From Fen-1231 sp035286465 (GTDB lineage: Bacteria > Gemmatimonadota > Gemmatimonadetes > Gemmatimonadales > Gemmatimonadaceae), in assembly GCA_035286465.1 (NCBI GenBank), contig DATEDF010000039.1:1-38064 (forward strand): DNA of 38,064 nt. The letters are read 5' to 3'. Numbering within the stretch: the first letter of the stretch is position 1; each line of letters starts with the position of its first letter. Made by a program: the position numbers and the translations under genes. Below, piece by piece: positions 24,798 through 32,756 of the stretch. The notes under the pieces were generated by a model. The model made no database searches, had not been told where the DNA came from, and worked only from the letters and a program-made list of their open reading frames with translations.

Positions 24798-25652
24798 ATG
24801 ATCCTCTCGGACCTCCTCGATCACCTTGCCACCGAGCTCGCCGGCCCCGGCATACCCCCGGCCCGCGCCGACGCGCGCGACCTCATCGCGGCCGTCCTCG
24901 ACCAGCCGAAGTTCTGGCCGAGCGCCCATCCATCGCTGGAGCTCGACGCTGCGACGACGCGCGCGATCCGCGAGGCCGCCGCGCGCCTGGGGCGCGGCAT
25001 GCCGTTCCAGTACGCCGTGGGGAAGGCGAGCTTCCGCCACTTGACGCTGTGCGTAGACCCGAACGTCCTGATCCCGCGTGCCGAGACCGAACTCATCGTG
25101 GACATCGTGCTCGCGCTCACGCGGGGCGAGGGCGAGGTCGCCGACGTCGGCACCGGGTGCGGGGCGATCGCGCTTGCCCTGGCGGCCGAGGGGCGCTTCC
25201 GCAGGGTCATCGCCACGGAGGTCTCGCCCGCGGCCCTCGCCGTCGCCCGCCGGAACCTGGGCGCGCTGCGTGAGGAGCGCCGGGCCGTCGTGGACTTCCG
25301 GGAGGGCTCCCTGCTCGCGCCGCTCCACGGTGAGCGCCTGAGCGCGGTGGTCGCCAATCCGCCGTATATTTCGCCGGCGGAAGCGGGCGACCTCCCGTCG
25401 AGCGTTCGTGATTGGGAGCCCCCACTCGCCCTCTTCAGTGCGGAAGACGGCATGGCGGCCATTCGTGCGTTCGTGCGCGACGCGCCGGCCGTCCTCGAGC
25501 CGGGGGGCGCGCTGGTGCTCGAGGTGGACGCGCGGCGCGCCGGCCTCGCCCGCGACGCGGCGACCGGAGTCGGGCGCTGGCGCGACGTGGAGATTCGGCG
25601 GGACCTGACCGGCCGCGAGCGGTTTCTCGTGGCCCGACGCAAGGAGTCGTGA
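24798..25652 (+). CDS. prmC: Release factor glutamine methyltransferase
   Basis: SAM-dependent enzyme of 284 residues that methylates the glutamine in the GGQ motif of release factors. It has the N-terminal helical release-factor-binding domain, then the connecting strand with LIPRAETELIVD, the SAM-binding motif VADVGTGCGAIALALA and the catalytic Asn-Pro-Pro-Tyr at residues 187-190 (VVANPPYISPAE). Six bases separate it from prfA, and its TGA overlaps the next ATG by one base (TGATG), so translation is probably coupled. Length and motifs are normal. Confidence 0.95.
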   Translation: MILSDLLDHLATELAGPGIPPARADARDLIAAVLDQPKFWPSAHPSLELDAATTRAIREAAARLGRGMPFQYAVGKASFRHLTLCVDPNVLIPRAETELIVDIVLALTRGEGEVADVGTGCGAIALALAAEGRFRRVIATEVSPAALAVARRNLGALREERRAVVDFREGSLLAPLHGERLSAVVANPPYISPAEAGDLPSSVRDWEPPLALFSAEDGMAAIRAFVRDAPAVLEPGGALVLEVDARRAGLARDAATGVGRWRDVEIRRDLTGRERFLVARRKES

Positions 25653-26005
25653 TGTTGAATGAGCGCGCCCTCGAGCTGGGCCGCCTGATCGGGCAGAGCA
25701 GCGAGTACCAGGCGGTCAAGCGCGCCAACGAGTCGCTCAGCGACGACCCGGCGACGATGACGACGCTCGAGCAGATGGAGAAACTGCGGCACGAGGCGCA
25801 GCGTATGATCGAGAAGGGCGAGCATCCGACGCCGGAGATGGAGCGGGAGCTCGACCGCCTCCTCGGCGAAGTGCAGACCAACGCCACCTATCAGCGCGTG
25901 GTGGTCGCCAACGAGAACTTCGACAAGGTGATGCTGCAGGTGAACCAGTGGATCCTCGACGGGATCCGGAAGGGCGCGGCGAGCCCGATCATCACGCTGG
26001 GGTGA
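25652..26005 (+). CDS. YlbF/YmcA-family protein
   Basis: Helical protein of 117 residues: MLNERALELGRLIGQSSEYQAVKRANE, with TLEQMEKLRHEAQRMIEKGEHPTPEME and NATYQRVVVANENFDKVMLQVNQWILDGI. This pattern of two long helices with the conserved N-F-D-x-V end matches the YlbF/YmcA (DUF964) family. In B. subtilis, YlbF and YmcA form a complex with YaaT that affects RNase Y processing and development. The role here, between prmC and tmk, is not known. It overlaps prmC by one base and ends at TGA 26003-26005. Confidence 0.85.
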   Translation: MLNERALELGRLIGQSSEYQAVKRANESLSDDPATMTTLEQMEKLRHEAQRMIEKGEHPTPEMERELDRLLGEVQTNATYQRVVVANENFDKVMLQVNQWILDGIRKGAASPIITLG

Positions 26006-26010
26006 GTGCC

Positions 26011-26682
26011 ATGGCGCGCGGACGGCTGATCGTCTTCGAGGGGGTCGAAGGGGCGGGGAAGAGCACGCAGCTCGACCGCCTCGCGGGCCATCTCGCGCGC
26101 CGGGGCATCGCGCACCGCGCCTTCCGCGAGCCGGGCGGCACGCCGCTGGGCGACGAAATCCGCCGTGTCCTCCTCGATCCCGCCTCGCACGTCTCGCCGC
26201 GCGCCGAGGCGCTCCTCTTCCTCGCGTCGCGCGCGGAGCTGGTCTCGCGTGAGCTGCGGCCCGCGCTGGCGGCGGGCGTCGTCGTGCTCCTCGACCGCTT
26301 CTTCCTCTCGACGTACGCGTACCAGATCGCCGGCCGCGAGCTCCCGAGCGCGGACGTGCGCGCCGCGAACCTGATCGCCACCGAAGGGCTCGTCCCCGAC
26401 CTGACCCTGCTCTTCACGCTCTCCGCCAGCGAGGGGCTCGCGCGCGCCCGGCGCCGCGGCGGCCGTGACCGGATCGAGCTGTCGGACGACGCCTTCCACG
26501 ACGAGGTGGAGCGCGCGTTCGCCGCGTTCACGACACCGGAGTGGCAGCGCACACACGAGGAGTGCGGACCGATCGTCGCGGTTGACGCCGCGGGCTCGGA
26601 GCGCGAGGTGGAGGCGCGGGTTCTCGACGCGATCACGTCGCGCTTCGGCGAGCTGCGTGCCCTGGTGGGGGCCGTCGCGTGA
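26011..26682 (+). CDS. tmk: Thymidylate kinase
   Basis: Phosphorylates dTMP to dTDP with ATP. The P-loop GVEGAGKST lies near the N-terminus (RLIVFEGVEGAGKSTQLDRLAGHL). The substrate motif is LLDRFFLSTYAYQ, with Phe in place of the more usual Tyr or His after Asp-Arg, and FREPGGTPLGDEIR is the dTMP-binding loop. The lid region is RARRRGGRDRIEL. With the ATG at 26011 the protein has 223 residues; a GTG at 26002, which would form a GTGA overlap with the preceding gene, is an equally possible start adding three residues. The end overlaps the S41 peptidase start as GTGA. Confidence 0.94.
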   Translation: MARGRLIVFEGVEGAGKSTQLDRLAGHLARRGIAHRAFREPGGTPLGDEIRRVLLDPASHVSPRAEALLFLASRAELVSRELRPALAAGVVVLLDRFFLSTYAYQIAGRELPSADVRAANLIATEGLVPDLTLLFTLSASEGLARARRRGGRDRIELSDDAFHDEVERAFAAFTTPEWQRTHEECGPIVAVDAAGSEREVEARVLDAITSRFGELRALVGAVA

Positions 26683-28313
26683 CGCGCGTGCGGCTGGCGG
26701 CGGTGCTGACGCTGCTCGTCGTCGCACTCCTGACGGGCGGTTGGCTCCTGCGGCGCGGGCTCGCGCTCCCGGCGGGCGCCTCGCGGCTGTCCGCCGCCCA
26801 GGGCGAGCGCCTCCTCGACGGCGTGATGCGCCGCGTGCGCGAGAGCTGGGTGGACTCGGTGCAGACCGACGAGCTCTATCGCCGCGCCGCGCTCGGCCTG
26901 CTGAGCGAGCTTGGCGATCCGAACACGGCGTTCCTCCCACCCGACCGGCTGCGCCGCCTTCGTGAGGTGACGAGCGGGAGCTACCGCGGCGTCGGGATGT
27001 CGGTGGACATCCGGGATGGGTGGATCACGGTCACCTCGACGCGCGTCGGCCTCCCGGCCGAGCGCGCGGGGATTCAGCAGGGCGACCGGCTCGTCGAGGT
27101 GGACGGGCAGTCCATGAAAGGGTGGACGATCGACGAGGCGCGCAACGCCCTGCGCGGGCCGCTCGGCAGCACCGTCAGGCTCGCCGTGGAGCGCCGCTTC
27201 GGCGGCGCGCGGGTCACGCTCACCCTCGAGCGGAGCGACATCCACGTCAGCGCCGTGGCGCGCGCCACGGTGCTCGCCGACGGCGTCGGCTACTTCGCGA
27301 TCACCTCATTCACCGACTCCACGGCGCTGGAGGTCGAATCCACGCTCGACTCGCTCGTCAGGGCGGGCGCGAAGTCGCTCGTGATGGACCTGCGCGGAAA
27401 CCCCGGCGGCGTGCTGACGCAGGGCGTCGCCGTCGCCGATCTCTTCCTCGACGAGGGGCAGAGGATCGTCTCGACCAGGGGCCGCCTGCCGTCCGCGAAC
27501 GCCTCGTTCGTGGATCACGCGTCGCAGCGGTGGCCGAAGCTCCCGGTCGCGGTGCTCGTGAACGGCTTCACCGCGAGCGCCGCGGAGATCGTCGCGGGCG
27601 CGCTGCAGGACCACGACCGCGCGATCGTCCTCGGGCGGCCGAGCTACGGGAAGGGGAGTGCGCAGATCGTCATCCCGGTCGAGGGCGGCGGGGCCGTCAA
27701 GCTCACCAACGCGCTCTGGTACACACCCGCGGGGCGGAGCATTGACCGCCCGCACATCGGGCGCGCCGACGCACCGCTCGCCGATACGACGCGGCCGCGC
27801 TACACGACGGACAAGGGACGCAAGGTGGTGGGCGGCGGGGGCATCGTGCCCGACGTCGTCGCGGGCGACAGTGTGGTCTCGCCGGTCGAGCGGCGCTGGA
27901 TCGAAGCCGTGGGCGCGCGCGTGCCGCAGTTCCGCGCGGTGCTGACGGCGTACGCGGGGGAGATCGCGCGACGGGGCGGGCTCGGAGCGCCGGAACTCTT
28001 TCCCGTGACCGCGGCGATGCGCGCCGGCCTCTGGGACGCGATGCGTGCGAAGAACCTCGTGGTGCCGCGCGACGTCTTCGACGACGCGCGAGACGCGATT
28101 GACCGCGTGCTCGGACAAGAGGTCGCGCGCCAGGCCTTCGGTGTTCCCGGGGCGCAGCGGCGCTTCGTGCACACCGATCCGGTGATCGCCCGGGCCGTCA
28201 AGCTGCTCGCCGGCGCGGGGGCGCCGGAGGTGCTCTTCCAGCGCGTGGCGCAGGCGGGCGGGCGGGCGGGCGGGGCCGGTGAAGCACAGCAGCGAGAAGA
28301 GCGTAGGCCGTAG
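26679..28313 (+). CDS. S41-family C-terminal processing peptidase
   Basis: Exported serine protease of 544 residues. An N-terminal signal anchor (LAAVLTLLVVALLTGGWLL) is followed by the cap region with LGDPNTAFLPPDR, a PDZ domain (YRGVGMSVDI through GLPAERAGIQQGDRLVEVDGQS) and the S41 core. The Ser-Lys dyad is Ser300 in NGFTASAAEIVAGAL and Lys325 in SYGKGSAQIVIPV, and SLVMDLRGNPGGVL is the family strand. CtpA/Prc-type enzymes cut near C-termini of periplasmic substrates. A C-terminal 190-residue extension of unknown role follows. Near the end, a tetranucleotide tract encodes AGGRAGGAG. The GTG start overlaps tmk by four bases. Confidence 0.93.
   Translation: MTRVRLAAVLTLLVVALLTGGWLLRRGLALPAGASRLSAAQGERLLDGVMRRVRESWVDSVQTDELYRRAALGLLSELGDPNTAFLPPDRLRRLREVTSGSYRGVGMSVDIRDGWITVTSTRVGLPAERAGIQQGDRLVEVDGQSMKGWTIDEARNALRGPLGSTVRLAVERRFGGARVTLTLERSDIHVSAVARATVLADGVGYFAITSFTDSTALEVESTLDSLVRAGAKSLVMDLRGNPGGVLTQGVAVADLFLDEGQRIVSTRGRLPSANASFVDHASQRWPKLPVAVLVNGFTASAAEIVAGALQDHDRAIVLGRPSYGKGSAQIVIPVEGGGAVKLTNALWYTPAGRSIDRPHIGRADAPLADTTRPRYTTDKGRKVVGGGGIVPDVVAGDSVVSPVERRWIEAVGARVPQFRAVLTAYAGEIARRGGLGAPELFPVTAAMRAGLWDAMRAKNLVVPRDVFDDARDAIDRVLGQEVARQAFGVPGAQRRFVHTDPVIARAVKLLAGAGAPEVLFQRVAQAGGRAGGAGEAQQREERRP
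28255..28274 (+). repeat. (CGGG)5 tract at the 3' end of the S41 peptidase gene
   Basis: Five CGGG units in a row, followed by another G, give five runs of three or more G separated by single C. This is a textbook G-quadruplex pattern with one-base loops on the coding strand and so in the mRNA. The unit is four bases, so a change in copy number would alter the last dozen residues and the stop position. Confidence 0.9.
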
Positions 28314-28394
28314 ACCGTTCACCGTTGACGCATGCATTGCGGCCCGAGGCGCCGAGCCCCGGGCCGCATTGCATACGTGAACGGTCTACCGCCT
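28305..28394. terminator. Large two-part hairpin between convergent genes
   Basis: The outer arms 28305-28322 and 28377-28394 pair at 17 of 18 positions (core TAGACCGTTCAC with GTGAACGGTCTA). The inner arms 28332-28346 and 28360-28374 pair at 14 of 15 positions (core GCGGCCCG with CGGGCCGC). The S41 stop codon TAG at 28311-28313 lies inside the left arm. The structure ends about 30 bases before the M28 peptidase stop, so it is well placed to end transcription from both sides, although there is no T tract. Confidence 0.65.
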
Positions 28395-28423
28395 ACGGTC
28401 GACCGCCTACTTGCCGTTGCAGG

Positions 28424-30061
28424 TCAGGGAATCGGCGGTCGCGGTGGCGTCTTCCTCGGCAGCTTTTCGTCCCGCTGCGCCGCCTGCCAGGCGAAGCCCG
28501 CCACCACCGCGGCGTTGAACTTCATGTCCGCTTCCTGGATGCGCTCGTACACGTCCTGGTTCGTGTGGTGCGTGCGCGTGCTGTACTCCACCGGATCCTG
28601 GATGAACTGGAAGCCGGGGAGTCCGACGCCGTCGAACGCCTGGTGATCGGTGCCGCCGGTATTGGAGATGGTGAGGTGCCGCATTCCCTGGTAGCTGAAC
28701 GGCTGCATCCAGGCGCTGAAGATCGGCGCGACGTCGAAGTTCCCCTGCTGATAGACGCCCCGGATCTTCCCGGTGCCGTTGTCGACGTTGAAGTAGGCGG
28801 AGAACCGGGCATGCTCGCTCGTGGGGCTCCCGGCCGCGCCGTAGTGCTTCTGCACGTAGGCCCGTGAGCCGAGCAGCCCCTGCTCCTCGCCGGTCCACAG
28901 CCCGATGCGGATGGTGCGGCGCGGCTGCAGGTTGAGGACCTTGAGGAGTCGCATCGCCTCCATCATCACGGCCGAGCCCGCCGCGTTGTCGGTGGCGCCG
29001 GTGCCCGAGTGCCACGAGTCGAAGTGCGCACCGATCATCACGACCTCGTCCCGGAGTCGCGGGTCGGTGCCGGGGATTTCCGCGACGATATTGAACGTGT
29101 TGAGGTCCGCATCGTGGAACTTCACCTGCGAGTTGATCTCGACCGTGACCGGGACGTTGCGTTCGAGCATGCGCCAGATGCGGCCGTAGTTCTCCACGGA
29201 GAGCACGATCACCGGCACGCTCGGCGGGGCGTCCGCGGCGCGGTTGCCGCCGCCGCCCACACCCACCGTGCCGAAGTCGCGGTTCGCCGCCGTCGCGCCG
29301 CGGCCGCCAAGGGCGGCGACGGGTGTGCCGATCGGCGTGCCGCCTCCGCCGTTCTGCAGGATGCCGAGGGCGCCCTCCTCCACGAGGAACTTCGTGCGCG
29401 TTGCGCCGTCCACCACGCCGGGCGGTGGCCCGCCGCCGCGGCCTCCGCGCCCGCCTGCGGCGCCCCCGCGGCCGCCGGGCGGCGGAGGCGGCTCGGCGAG
29501 CGCCATCTGGTCGAGCGCGTCCTGCGTCAGCCGGGCACCCTGCGCCTCGAAGTGCGCCGCGACGCGGGGTGGCGCGGTGAGCATCACCCACTTGCCGCGG
29601 AGCTTGCCGCGATTGGCGTCGAGGTCCCGCGTGGAGTCGAGCGTGACGCGCACGACGTCACCGGTGGCGGGGCCATTGGTGCCGACCGTCCACGCGCCCG
29701 GGTAGGCGATGAGCGGCGCCGGGGTCGGCGCGACGATCTGCGCACTGAAGCGCTCGCTCGACCACCCGCGCCCGAAGGGACCCCACGTCTCGTACTGGAC
29801 GCCGGCGAGTCCCCACGATTTCATCGTCTGGATCGCCCAGTCCCCGGCCCGCTTCGTGATCGGGGAGTTGGTGAGGCGCGGGCCGTGCACGTCGGTGAGC
29901 CAGCTCATGATGTCCATCACCTGCGAGCGCTGCATCTCCTCGGCCTTGATGCGCTCGATGGTCGCGACGTCTACCTTCTCCTGGGCGGGGAGCGCGCCGG
30001 CGAGAGCGGTGACGGCGATGGCGGCCTGCAGCGCTCGTCGGGCAGCGAGTGCGAACAACAT
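28424..30061 (-). CDS. M28-family zinc metallopeptidase
   Basis: Secreted aminopeptidase-type enzyme of 545 residues with a signal peptide (MLFALAARRALQAAIAVTALAGALPAQ). The two-zinc site is clear: His346 in MIGAHFDSW, Asp358 in GTGATDNAAGS, the Glu392-Glu393 pair in WTGEEQGLLGS, Asp427 in AYFNVDNGTG and His498 or His499 in THHTNQD. A protease-associated-type region precedes the catalytic domain, interrupted by a Pro/Gly/Arg-rich insert at residues 191-215. The family removes N-terminal residues from peptides; specificity is unknown. The ATG at 30061 lies 27 bases from the start of the divergent plug-protein gene, so its promoter must sit partly inside that gene. Confidence 0.92.
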   Translation of the reverse strand: MLFALAARRALQAAIAVTALAGALPAQEKVDVATIERIKAEEMQRSQVMDIMSWLTDVHGPRLTNSPITKRAGDWAIQTMKSWGLAGVQYETWGPFGRGWSSERFSAQIVAPTPAPLIAYPGAWTVGTNGPATGDVVRVTLDSTRDLDANRGKLRGKWVMLTAPPRVAAHFEAQGARLTQDALDQMALAEPPPPPGGRGGAAGGRGGRGGGPPPGVVDGATRTKFLVEEGALGILQNGGGGTPIGTPVAALGGRGATAANRDFGTVGVGGGGNRAADAPPSVPVIVLSVENYGRIWRMLERNVPVTVEINSQVKFHDADLNTFNIVAEIPGTDPRLRDEVVMIGAHFDSWHSGTGATDNAAGSAVMMEAMRLLKVLNLQPRRTIRIGLWTGEEQGLLGSRAYVQKHYGAAGSPTSEHARFSAYFNVDNGTGKIRGVYQQGNFDVAPIFSAWMQPFSYQGMRHLTISNTGGTDHQAFDGVGLPGFQFIQDPVEYSTRTHHTNQDVYERIQEADMKFNAAVVAGFAWQAAQRDEKLPRKTPPRPPIP

Positions 30062-30088
30062 GTCAACGGCTCCGTGATGAGAGGTACG

Positions 30089-30925
30089 ATGAGAGTACGG
30101 CGAAATGTACGGCTTCGTTGGGCGGGGGGCGCGCGCGCGGCGCTCGGGTGCGCGGCGCTCCTGTGCGGCGCGCTCCTGTGCGGCACGCGCCCGGTCTCCG
30201 CGCAGGGCGCCACCGCGGGCGTGCCCGCGCCCGCGATCGTCGGCGTCGTGCGCGACAGTCTGGGCGAGCCGGTGGCCGACGTGCTCGTGCGCGCCCGCGC
30301 GGGCGGCGTCGAGCGCACCGCGGTAACCGACGACGACGGCGTCTTCCGGATCTACGGTCTTCCCGCTCTGGCCGCGACGCTCCACGTGCAGCGGGTGGGG
30401 TTCCGCCCGGGGTCGCTCGAACTTCCGGCGGCGCGCAAAGGTGGAACGCCGGTGGCCATCACGATCGAGCGCCTGGCGCCGCCCTGGCTGGACACGGTGC
30501 GCGTGGAGGCAGTGGCGCCGGTCGTCCCGCGACTCGCTGGGTTCGAGCGGCGGCGACTCCTCCGCGACGGCTCGGCCTTCATCACACGCGAGGAGATCGT
30601 GAAGCGGAATCCGGTGCGCACGAGTGAGATGTTGATGAACATCCCCGGGATCAAGATGGCGGACAGCAACGGCGTGATGTTCCCGATTTCGACGCGCGGG
30701 CGGAAACCCGCTCTGAGGTCGGCGCGCGTGCTCCAGCCGTGCGTCCTCCGCATCGGCATGGACGGCAAAGTGTTCCCCGACAACTTCGAGATTGACCAGG
30801 TCGTCCCCAACGACATTCACGGCATCGAGGTCTTCGCGGGTCCGGCGACGATTCCGCTGGAGTACGGACTGACCCGCACCGACAGCTGGTGCGGACTGAT
30901 CATGATCTGGACGCGGAGCGGCTAG
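30089..30925 (+). CDS. Carboxypeptidase-regulatory domain plus TonB-plug protein without barrel
   Basis: Exported protein of 278 residues. The signal region RAALGCAALLCGALLCGTRPVSAQG contains a duplicated 15-base unit. Next is a carboxypeptidase-regulatory-like beta-sandwich (IVGVVRDSLGEPVADVLVRARAGG through TDDDGVFRIYGLPALAATLHVQRVGFRP). Then comes a TonB-receptor plug-like region: FITREEIVKRNPVRTSEMLMNIPGIKM, and the end NDIHGIEVFAGPATIPLEYG with CGLIMIWTRSG. The protein stops where the outer-membrane barrel would start, so it cannot be a normal receptor. The start is ATG 30089, preceded by AGAGG; an ATG at 30077 lacks such a site. Its stop overlaps the lolA stop in a shared CTAG. Confidence 0.8.
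   Translation: MRVRRNVRLRWAGGARAALGCAALLCGALLCGTRPVSAQGATAGVPAPAIVGVVRDSLGEPVADVLVRARAGGVERTAVTDDDGVFRIYGLPALAATLHVQRVGFRPGSLELPAARKGGTPVAITIERLAPPWLDTVRVEAVAPVVPRLAGFERRRLLRDGSAFITREEIVKRNPVRTSEMLMNIPGIKMADSNGVMFPISTRGRKPALRSARVLQPCVLRIGMDGKVFPDNFEIDQVVPNDIHGIEVFAGPATIPLEYGLTRTDSWCGLIMIWTRSG
30140..30184 (+). repeat. 15-bp tandem duplication in the plug-protein signal peptide
   Basis: GCGCTCCTGTGCGGC occurs twice in exact tandem (30155-30169 and 30170-30184) and encodes ALLCG twice. The 15 bases before it (30140-30154) look like a degraded third copy. The array lies in the hydrophobic core of the signal peptide. Confidence 0.85.
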
Positions 30926-31668
30926 GGCTTTCCGCCGAGCAGCGCCACCTGATCAATCACGCGGACGCCCTCCGGCACGCGGAACGTCAGGGCGTCGCGC
31001 GGCAGGGTGACGTTCGTGCGGATCGCGGTGAACCGCACGCGCCGCACGAGGCCGCTCGGCTCGACCGTCTCGACCTGCCAGAGAAACGCGTCCGCGCGGC
31101 CCACCCAGAGGGTCGCCCGCGTGAACGGCGCGGTCGCGCCTTTGGGCGTGAGCGCGAAGGCCGCGGTCGCACGCGCGCCGACCGTCGCGTCGCCAAGCAC
31201 GGACACCGCGTAGTGCTCGCGCGGCGCCGTCAGGAGCTGCGTCAGGAAGTCGAGTCCCGCGCCCGCTTCACGCGGCATCTTGAGCACCTGCCCCTTCGCG
31301 CTGCTCGGCAGGTACACCCAGAGCGCCTCACCGTCGCTGATGATGGCGTCGCCGGCGGGATCGCTGAACCGGAGCGCGAAGCGCGAGCGCCCCCGCTGGA
31401 AGAACTCGCCCTTCGCCGTGCGCGTCGAGTTCGTGTTGGGATTCGTGAGCGTTTGCTCGAACGGGGCGCGCACGGTGCGGATCGAGGCGTACTCCCGCAC
31501 GGCGCGGTCGAGCAGGGCGCCCGTGGAGTCCTGCGCGCCGAGCGCGGAGGCGAGCGCCGCCGAAGCGAAAGCAGCGCGCACCGCCGCGCGCACTGCCGCG
31601 CGCACTGCCGCGCGCACTGCCGCGCGCAGCGCCTGACGTCCGACGTGTGACGTCCGGAGCCCCCTCAC
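30922..31668 (-). CDS. lolA: LolA-like outer-membrane lipoprotein carrier
   Basis: Periplasmic chaperone of 248 residues expected to carry lipoproteins from the inner-membrane LolCDE complex to the outer membrane. After an unusual signal region the LolA beta-barrel appears: TVRAPFEQTLTNPNTNSTRTAKGEFFQRGRSRFALRF, then IISDGEALWVYLPSSAKGQVLKM and VGRADAFLWQVETVEPSGLVRRVRFTAI. The signal region is long, with four Arg-Ala-Ala-Val units ahead of a short hydrophobic core ending in ALGAQDS. The start is GTG 31668, overlapping the aroF stop by four bases (GTGA); a later start inside the repeat cannot be excluded. It converges on the plug-protein gene with both stops in the palindrome CTAG, leaving no room for a terminator. 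Confidence 0.85.
   Translation of the reverse strand: MRGLRTSHVGRQALRAAVRAAVRAAVRAAVRAAFASAALASALGAQDSTGALLDRAVREYASIRTVRAPFEQTLTNPNTNSTRTAKGEFFQRGRSRFALRFSDPAGDAIISDGEALWVYLPSSAKGQVLKMPREAGAGLDFLTQLLTAPREHYAVSVLGDATVGARATAAFALTPKGATAPFTRATLWVGRADAFLWQVETVEPSGLVRRVRFTAIRTNVTLPRDALTFRVPEGVRVIDQVALLGGKP
31574..31633 (-). repeat. Five tandem 12-bp units in the lolA signal region
   Basis: Units with plus-strand consensus GCGCGCACTGCC: the middle three are identical, the first differs by one base and the last by two. On the coding strand they give repeated Arg-Ala-Ala-Val. The copies extend the positive n-region of the signal peptide. As in the DUF4105 gene, the unit length keeps the frame. Confidence 0.92.
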
Positions 31669-32705
31669 GCCACGCCTGCCGTGGCCCCCGCGATCTGCCG
31701 GTCCACCGCGTCCGCCACGCGCCGCAGCGCCCGCATCAGCTCCGTGAACTGCTCGGGGTTCAGCGACTGCGCGCCGTCGGAGAGCGCCTTGTCGGGCTGC
31801 GGGTGCACCTCGATGATGACGCCGTCCGCCCCCGCCGCGATCGCGGCGCGCGACATCGGCAGGATCTTGTCGCGACGGCCGGTGCCGTGGCTCGGATCGG
31901 CGATGATGGGCAGGTGCGAGAGCTGGTGCACGATCGGGATCGCGGTGAGATCGAACAGATTGCGCGACGTCGTGTCGAAGCTCCGGAGGCCGCGCTCACA
32001 GAGGATGACCTGCGTGTTCCCCTCGTTCAGCACGTATTCGGCGCTCAGGAGCAGGTCCTGGATGGTCGCCGCCATCCCGCGCTTGAGGAGCACGGGCTTG
32101 CCGATGCGGCCGACTGTCTTGAGCAGGGAGTAGTTCTGCATGTTGCGGGCACCGACCTGGAGGCAGTCGGCGACCTCGGCGACACGGTGCGCGCCTTCGT
32201 CGTCCATGGCCTCGGTCACGATCGCGAGCCCCGTTTCCCGCTTCGCCAGCGCGAGGAACTCGAGCCCCTTCTGGCCGAGTCCCTGGAAGGAGTAGGGCGA
32301 GCTGCGCGGCTTGAACGCGCCGCCGCGAAGCGCGACCGCGCCGGCGGCCTTCACCACGCGCGCGGACTCGACGATCTGTCGTTCCGACTCGACGGAGCAG
32401 GGGCCCGCGATCACCGGCACGTCCTCACCGCCGAAGCTCACGCCCGGCGCGATCGTGACGACGGTGTCTTCGGGCTTCCACTCGCGTGACACCTGCTTGT
32501 AGGGGTTCGAGACGTGGATGACTTGCGCGACGCCCGGCAGTTCGGCGATCAACGAATCGTCCACCGCGCCGTCGTTCCCCACGAGTCCCACGGCCGTGCG
32601 CTGAGCCCCCGGCATCGGGGCGGGCGTGTACCCCATCGAGCGGATCGTCTCGCAGACCCGCTCAATGTCGGCTGGTGTGGCCTGGTGAGACATGACGACG
32701 AGCAT
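31665..32705 (-). CDS. aroF: 3-deoxy-7-phosphoheptulonate synthase (DAHP synthase, type I beta)
   Basis: First enzyme of the shikimate pathway, condensing phosphoenolpyruvate and erythrose 4-phosphate. The 346-residue protein has an N-terminal ACT-like domain (MLVVMSHQATPADIERVCETIRSMGY through VAQVIHVSNPYKQVSRE) and the KDPG-aldolase-type barrel. Motifs include VIAGPCSVES, RGGAFKPRSSPYSFQGLG, ARNMQNYSLL, VLLKRGMAATI, ILCERGLRSFD and ADPSHGTGRRD. This is the B. subtilis/Thermotoga-type I beta enzyme, often feedback-regulated through the N-terminal domain. The start at 32705 has GAGGG seven bases upstream. An AT-rich patch (32739-32747, AAATATAAA) just upstream may be its -10 region. The end overlaps the lolA start. 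Confidence 0.95.
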   Translation of the reverse strand: MLVVMSHQATPADIERVCETIRSMGYTPAPMPGAQRTAVGLVGNDGAVDDSLIAELPGVAQVIHVSNPYKQVSREWKPEDTVVTIAPGVSFGGEDVPVIAGPCSVESERQIVESARVVKAAGAVALRGGAFKPRSSPYSFQGLGQKGLEFLALAKRETGLAIVTEAMDDEGAHRVAEVADCLQVGARNMQNYSLLKTVGRIGKPVLLKRGMAATIQDLLLSAEYVLNEGNTQVILCERGLRSFDTTSRNLFDLTAIPIVHQLSHLPIIADPSHGTGRRDKILPMSRAAIAAGADGVIIEVHPQPDKALSDGAQSLNPEQFTELMRALRRVADAVDRQIAGATAGVA

Positions 32706-32756
32706 CGGCAGCCCTCGGAGAGGATCGGTGCGAGAGCGAAATATAAACGCGAACGG

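Noticed and set aside
28438..30820. M28 peptidase start further upstream on the minus strand
   Set aside because: The extra 250 codons lie opposite the plug-protein gene and have no signal peptide; the ATG at 30061 gives a normal one.
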